Assembly (NCBI GenBank): GCA_035655435.1 | Contig: DASRUN010000008.1 | Span: 1 to 8,880, forward strand | Origin: UBA493 sp035655435 | GTDB taxonomy: Archaea > Iainarchaeota > Iainarchaeia > Iainarchaeales > Iainarchaeaceae | DNA: 8,880 nt | Reading direction: 5' to 3' | Shown here: one piece after another, positions 6,620 through 8,880 of the stretch | Position numbering within the stretch: the stretch's first letter is position 1 | How the letters are laid out: every line of letters starts with the position of its first letter | The notes under the pieces: generated by a model | Databases searched by the model: none | Told to the model about the DNA's origin: nothing | The model's input: only the letters and a program-made list of their open reading frames with translations | Made by a program: the position numbers and the translations under genes

Positions 6620-7934
6620 TCTGAGACCTCGCTAATTTTCTTTTTACAAGTTCGCACGTAAGAAGAAGTATATCATGTGCCTCGCTCAAAGGAGGACAAT
6701 AAGCCATTTCAACATCCGCAAGCTGATTGACTGTCATTCCAGCTCTTATTGCTGTTGAAACAACATTAACTCTGTGATAGGCGTCTTTTCCAACCGCTTG
6801 ACATCCGACAATTTTTCCGGTGCTTTCATTCACGAGAATTTTTATTGTAAGTTCCTGCGCCCCGGGATACCAATCATATTTGTTTTTTCCTTTTGCGCGC
6901 GCATCAACAACCTTAATCCCTTGTGTTTCCGCAAAATTTTTTGCCAAACCGGTTGAAGCAACCTCGAGGTCTCCAAGAACTGTTGTAAATGTGAGCGCTG
7001 TTCCGGCATACTCTCTTTTTCCACCTAAAGCATTTTCCGCGGCAATCATACCCTGCATATAAGATGAATTTGCCAAGCCAACTGTAAGCGTGTTTCCGTC
7101 AACCATATTCGGAACCTCAACTAAATCTCCTATTGCAAAAACATTTTCAGCGCTTGTGCGAAAAAACCTATCAACTTTTACTCCGCGCTGACCCAATTCT
7201 ATCCCGGATTCCTTTGCAAGTTTTGTGTTCGGCTTTACTCCCACATTCAACACAACAAGATCGCAATCTATTTTTTCTTCCTCAATGAAAATCGCATCTT
7301 TCGATATTTTTGTAACTTTTTTTTCAGAAAGAATTTCAATTCCTTTCTTTGCAAAATATTCCTCTATCTGCCCCACCATGTCCGCATCAAGCGCTTTTGG
7401 AAGAATCTTCGGCATTGCCTCGATTATTTTTACATGCATTCCACGGGCATGAAGCGCAATTCCAACCTCCAATCCAATTGGGCCTCCACCGATAACAACT
7501 GCCTTTTTTCCTTTTTGTATTGCAGAATCAAGTTTTTTTGTATCATCATAATTGTAAACCGTGTGGATTTTTTTTCCAAGCAATTCATCAACACCATCAA
7601 TCTGCGGAATAAGCGGGGTTGCGCCGGTAGAAATTATTACAGAATCATAAGGAACGGATTCTTTTCCCTCGACAAAAACAAGCTTTTTTTGTGTATTAAT
7701 TTTTGTTGCAATTCCCTGAATTTTTTTCACGCGCATCCTTTCAAGACCAACATCATGCTTCAAATCTTCCAGAGGCATTATTCCTTCAAGAGCGTATGGA
7801 AGACCACACATGTGCAATAAGTCAAAGGGCTTTTTGTCAATAACAGTAATTTCGGCTTTGGGATCGAATTTTTTCGCCACAAGCAACGCCCCGAAACCCC
7901 CGGAACTTAACCCAATTATAACAAGTTTAGTCAA
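6609..7934 (-). CDS. CoA-disulfide reductase/NADH oxidase-type flavoprotein in the L-protein position
   Basis: About 441 aa, two-dinucleotide-binding-domain flavoprotein of the pyridine nucleotide-disulfide oxidoreductase class. Visible in order: N-terminal FAD-binding strand (VIIGLSSGG), LLHMCGLPY with a single active-site cysteine (Cys43), NAD(P)H-binding VVIGGGPIGLEVG (~146-158), the second FAD motif FAIGDLVEV (~266-274), and a C-terminal dimerisation domain with AYCPPLSEAHD (~411-421), equivalent to the AYAPP segment of CoADR/Nox enzymes. The CxxxxC disulfide of true dihydrolipoamide dehydrogenase is absent. Position and coupling (11-nt overlap with gcvT) suggest it is the L-protein or a redox partner of it; family resemblance alone would suggest CoA-disulfide, sulfur or O2 reduction. 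I chose TTG at 7934 because GGGGG (7940-7944) lies 5 nt upstream and this places the cysteine at residue 43 as in known CoADRs; TTG at 7946 would add four residues. There is no early ATG. Confidence 0.85.
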   Translation of the reverse strand: MTKLVIIGLSSGGFGALLVAKKFDPKAEITVIDKKPFDLLHMCGLPYALEGIMPLEDLKHDVGLERMRVKKIQGIATKINTQKKLVFVEGKESVPYDSVIISTGATPLIPQIDGVDELLGKKIHTVYNYDDTKKLDSAIQKGKKAVVIGGGPIGLEVGIALHARGMHVKIIEAMPKILPKALDADMVGQIEEYFAKKGIEILSEKKVTKISKDAIFIEEEKIDCDLVVLNVGVKPNTKLAKESGIELGQRGVKVDRFFRTSAENVFAIGDLVEVPNMVDGNTLTVGLANSSYMQGMIAAENALGGKREYAGTALTFTTVLGDLEVASTGLAKNFAETQGIKVVDARAKGKNKYDWYPGAQELTIKILVNESTGKIVGCQAVGKDAYHRVNVVSTAIRAGMTVNQLADVEMAYCPPLSEAHDILLLTCELVKRKLARSQNGS

Positions 7935-7939
7935 TTCAA

Positions 7940-7944
7940 CCCCC
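7940..7944 (-). promoter_or_regulatory. Start-deciding ribosome binding site of the flavoprotein gene, possibly in a hairpin
   Basis: On the minus strand GGGGG followed by TTGAA precedes TTG at 7934, an acceptable Shine-Dalgarno and spacing. It favours this start over the TTG at 7946, which has no such element before it. Fifteen bases further upstream a run of six C (7959-7964) could pair with these five G, with an inner GUA/UAC helix closing a five-base loop. In a transcript that begins upstream, for example read-through from msrB, the ribosome binding site would then be buried. Confidence 0.4.
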
Positions 7945-7965
7945 AAAGTAATAAGTACGGGGGGC

Positions 7966-7977
7966 TTTAAAATTTAA
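7966..7977 (-). promoter_or_regulatory. Possible TATA-like promoter element of the glycine cleavage block
   Basis: The minus strand reads TTAAATTTTAAA here, an AT-rich element centred about 26 nt before position 7946, the distance expected between an archaeal TATA box and transcript start. It is weaker than the elements at msrB and at the plus-strand gene. The msrB-to-flavoprotein gap is only 56 nt and has no clear T-tract, so read-through from msrB is an alternative. Confidence 0.3.
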
Positions 7978-7990
7978 CCCAAAATTCGGA

Positions 7991-8386
7991 TTATTTGGGC
8001 TTTTTTCCTTCTTTAAAATTCAAACAAACAGAATTTATGCAATACCTTTTTCCCGTTTCCGTGGGACCGTCATCGAACACATGCCCCAAATGAGAATCGC
8101 ACTTTGCGCATCTGACTTCTATTCTGTGCATTCCGAATTCCAAATCATCAATTAGTTTCACATTTCCGTTTTTTGCAATATCCGAAAATGATGGCCAACC
8201 TGTTCCCGAATCAAATTTTGTATCTGAACTAAAAAGCTCTGCTCCGCATGCAGCGCAAGTGTACATTCCTTTTTCCTTGTTCTTATTATACTTTCCAGTG
8301 AAAGGTCTTTCTGTATGACCTTCACGCAAAACCGCGTATTGTTCAGGAGTTAATTTTTTCTTGAATTTTTCCTCATTCTTGTCCAT
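7991..8386 (-). CDS. msrB: Peptide-methionine (R)-S-oxide reductase
   Basis: 131 aa, a single MsrB domain that reduces the R epimer of methionine sulfoxide in proteins; cytoplasmic, no signal peptide. Two CxxC pairs (Cys44/Cys47 in CAAC; Cys93/Cys96 in CAKC) should bind the structural zinc. The substrate motif GTGWPSF is at 61-67 and the catalytic motif RYCINSVC at 114-121, Cys116 being catalytic. The usual resolving cysteine before GWPSF is threonine here (Thr62), while an extra Cys121 lies five residues after the catalytic one. The frame stays open upstream to 8593, but the ATG at 8386 is preferred: the protein then begins like other MsrBs, a TATA box sits at leaderless distance, and the longer version would overlap the divergent gene. 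It lies upstream of the flavoprotein gene on the same strand and may be cotranscribed. Confidence 0.95.
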   Translation of the reverse strand: MDKNEEKFKKKLTPEQYAVLREGHTERPFTGKYNKNKEKGMYTCAACGAELFSSDTKFDSGTGWPSFSDIAKNGNVKLIDDLEFGMHRIEVRCAKCDSHLGHVFDDGPTETGKRYCINSVCLNFKEGKKPK

Positions 8387-8408
8387 ACAATAAGATTGGA
8401 ATTCTACA

Positions 8409-8416
8409 AATATAAA
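8409..8416 (-). promoter_or_regulatory. msrB: TATA box of msrB, probably giving a leaderless transcript
   Basis: The minus strand reads TTTATATT, preceded by an A-rich stretch (AAAAACA) like an archaeal BRE. Its centre is about 26 nt before the msrB ATG, so transcription should begin at or within a base or two of the start codon. No ribosome binding site is present in the intervening bases, which agrees with leaderless translation. Confidence 0.6.
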
Positions 8417-8463
8417 TGTTTTTCCTAATCTTTTATCCAAAAACAGGCAAAAAAATCCCAAAA

Positions 8464-8472
8464 CTTTATAAT
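8464..8472 (+). promoter_or_regulatory. TATA-box-like promoter element of the plus-strand ligase-like gene
   Basis: CTTTATAAT, preceded by an A-rich CCCAAAA resembling a BRE, is centred about 25 nt before position 8493, leaving a leader of roughly 20 nt that contains a strong ribosome binding site. With the msrB TATA box it makes the 127-nt gap a divergent promoter region. The TATAAT string also resembles a bacterial -10 box, but I see no matching -35 element. Confidence 0.5.
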
Positions 8473-8496
8473 GATTCCCCAATAGAATTTTTTTAT

Positions 8497-8506
8497 GGAG
8501 ATGATC
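8497..8506 (+). promoter_or_regulatory. Strong Shine-Dalgarno of the plus-strand ligase-like gene
   Basis: GGAGATGATC matches nine of ten bases of GGAGGTGATC, the complement of the conserved 16S rRNA 3' end, and ends 7 nt before the ATG at 8514. It fixes that ATG as the start. The contrast with the probably leaderless msrB opposite is notable. Confidence 0.7.
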
Positions 8507-8513
8507 CGGTAAA

Positions 8514-8880
8514 ATGGGCGTGCTGAAAAGAAGCAATTCCGGAATTGAACTTGAAATAAATATTCTGGATAATGAAGGAAAAATTTCAAACAACGCAAAC
8601 GAGCTTATTCATGCGATTCGCAAAAAGCACAAAACGATTAATATTGTCCACGAAGAAACACAGAACATGATTGAGCTGAAAAGCCTGCCTAAAGTAAGGC
8701 TTAAGGATTCTCTGCCAAGACTTTTTGACGAACTGGAAACGGTTTTGGACGAAATGGAAAAAAAAGAGCTCATACCGTTCGGCCTTGGGAGCTACCCCGG
8801 AAAATTTGAATCAAAGCTTGTGGAAAAAAAACGCTATCTGCTCCAATCAAAGATTTTTGATCCGAAAAAACAATTGTTCT
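8514..8880 (+). CDS. GCS2-family carboxylate-amine (glutamate-cysteine type) ligase, N-terminal part
   Basis: The first 122 residues of a gene that continues past the right edge. The start resembles the glutamate-cysteine ligase type 2 (GCS2/YbdK) family: SGIELEINILD at residues 9-19 corresponds to the metal-binding GxExE strand, HEETQNMIELKS (47-58) to the usual ExxxxxxE strand that follows, then a helix of charged residues and the strand LIPFGLGSYPG (86-96), equivalent to the family's hydrophobic strand ending in GxHP or similar. Members make ATP-dependent amide bonds such as gamma-glutamylcysteine, but substrate varies widely and cannot be told from this part. It is divergent from msrB, which allows a thiol or oxidative-stress theme, though this is only context. 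It uses CTG for 7 of 17 leucines, unlike the flavoprotein, gcvPB, lplA and msrB stretches I checked across the divergent gap. Confidence 0.6.
   Translation, partial: MGVLKRSNSGIELEINILDNEGKISNNANELIHAIRKKHKTINIVHEETQNMIELKSLPKVRLKDSLPRLFDELETVLDEMEKKELIPFGLGSYPGKFESKLVEKKRYLLQSKIFDPKKQLF

Noticed and set aside
6842..7024. A 60-codon minus-strand frame inside the flavoprotein gene.
   Set aside because: Out-of-frame overlap with a conserved C-terminal domain, no motif and no independent start signal.
7935..7990. Glycine riboswitch upstream of the glycine cleavage genes, as found in many bacteria.
   Set aside because: The gap to msrB is only 56 nt, far too short for a glycine aptamer, and shows none of its conserved sequence; only a small hairpin is possible.
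8387..8593. A 69-residue N-terminal extension of msrB, open up to 8593.
   Set aside because: It lacks similarity to MsrB, overlaps the divergent gene with its strong Shine-Dalgarno, and contains the msrB TATA box; the ATG at 8386 gives a normal MsrB N-terminus.
1..8880. tRNA or rRNA genes, CRISPR arrays, insertion sequences, attachment sites.
   Set aside because: I saw no tRNA-like cloverleaf sequence, no regularly spaced repeats, no transposase and no terminal inverted repeats; almost all the window is coding.

Overview
The window is AT-rich, tightly packed DNA that looks archaeal. Most of it is one eight-gene block on the minus strand encoding a complete glycine cleavage system together with its own lipoyl-attachment genes. 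The archaeal reading rests on four things: TATA-box-like elements about 25 nt upstream of predicted transcript starts (one of them apparently leaderless), a T-tract terminator, a two-subunit P-protein, and a lipoate ligase split into two genes as in Thermoplasma. A DPANN-type archaeon is a plausible guess, suggested partly by the style of the membrane protein at the left edge, but the lineage cannot be fixed from this window.

Layout, left to right. Positions 1-245 hold the N-terminus of an unrecognised membrane protein (minus strand) with its own TATA-like promoter. Positions 358-7934 hold the main block, transcribed right to left: a CoA-disulfide-reductase/NADH-oxidase-type flavoprotein, gcvT, gcvH, gcvPA, gcvPB, lipA, lplB, lplA, ending in a T8 tract. 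Adjacent genes overlap by 1-11 nt or are 9-13 nt apart, so translational coupling and a single transcript are likely. Just upstream is msrB (7991-8386, minus), with what looks like a leaderless promoter. Divergent from it, a plus-strand gene starts at 8514 and runs off the right edge; it resembles the GCS2 family of carboxylate-amine (glutamate-cysteine type) ligases.

How the genes work together: GcvPA/GcvPB decarboxylate glycine and load aminomethyl onto the lipoyl arm of GcvH. GcvT passes the one-carbon unit to a tetrahydropterin and releases ammonia. A flavoprotein must then reoxidise the dihydrolipoyl arm. LplA/LplB attach lipoate or octanoate to GcvH, and LipA inserts sulfur into octanoyl-GcvH. 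The locus is thus self-contained except for one point: the flavoprotein in the L-protein position lacks the CxxxxC redox disulfide of dihydrolipoamide dehydrogenase and instead has the single active-site cysteine of the CoADR/Nox family.

The most interesting observations are this unorthodox candidate L-protein, the combination of canonical LipA with a bipartite LplA/LplB ligase and no visible octanoyl donor, a possible hairpin sequestering the ribosome binding site at the head of the block, and leucine-codon usage in the genes checked from the block that differs from the flanking genes, hinting at horizontal acquisition.
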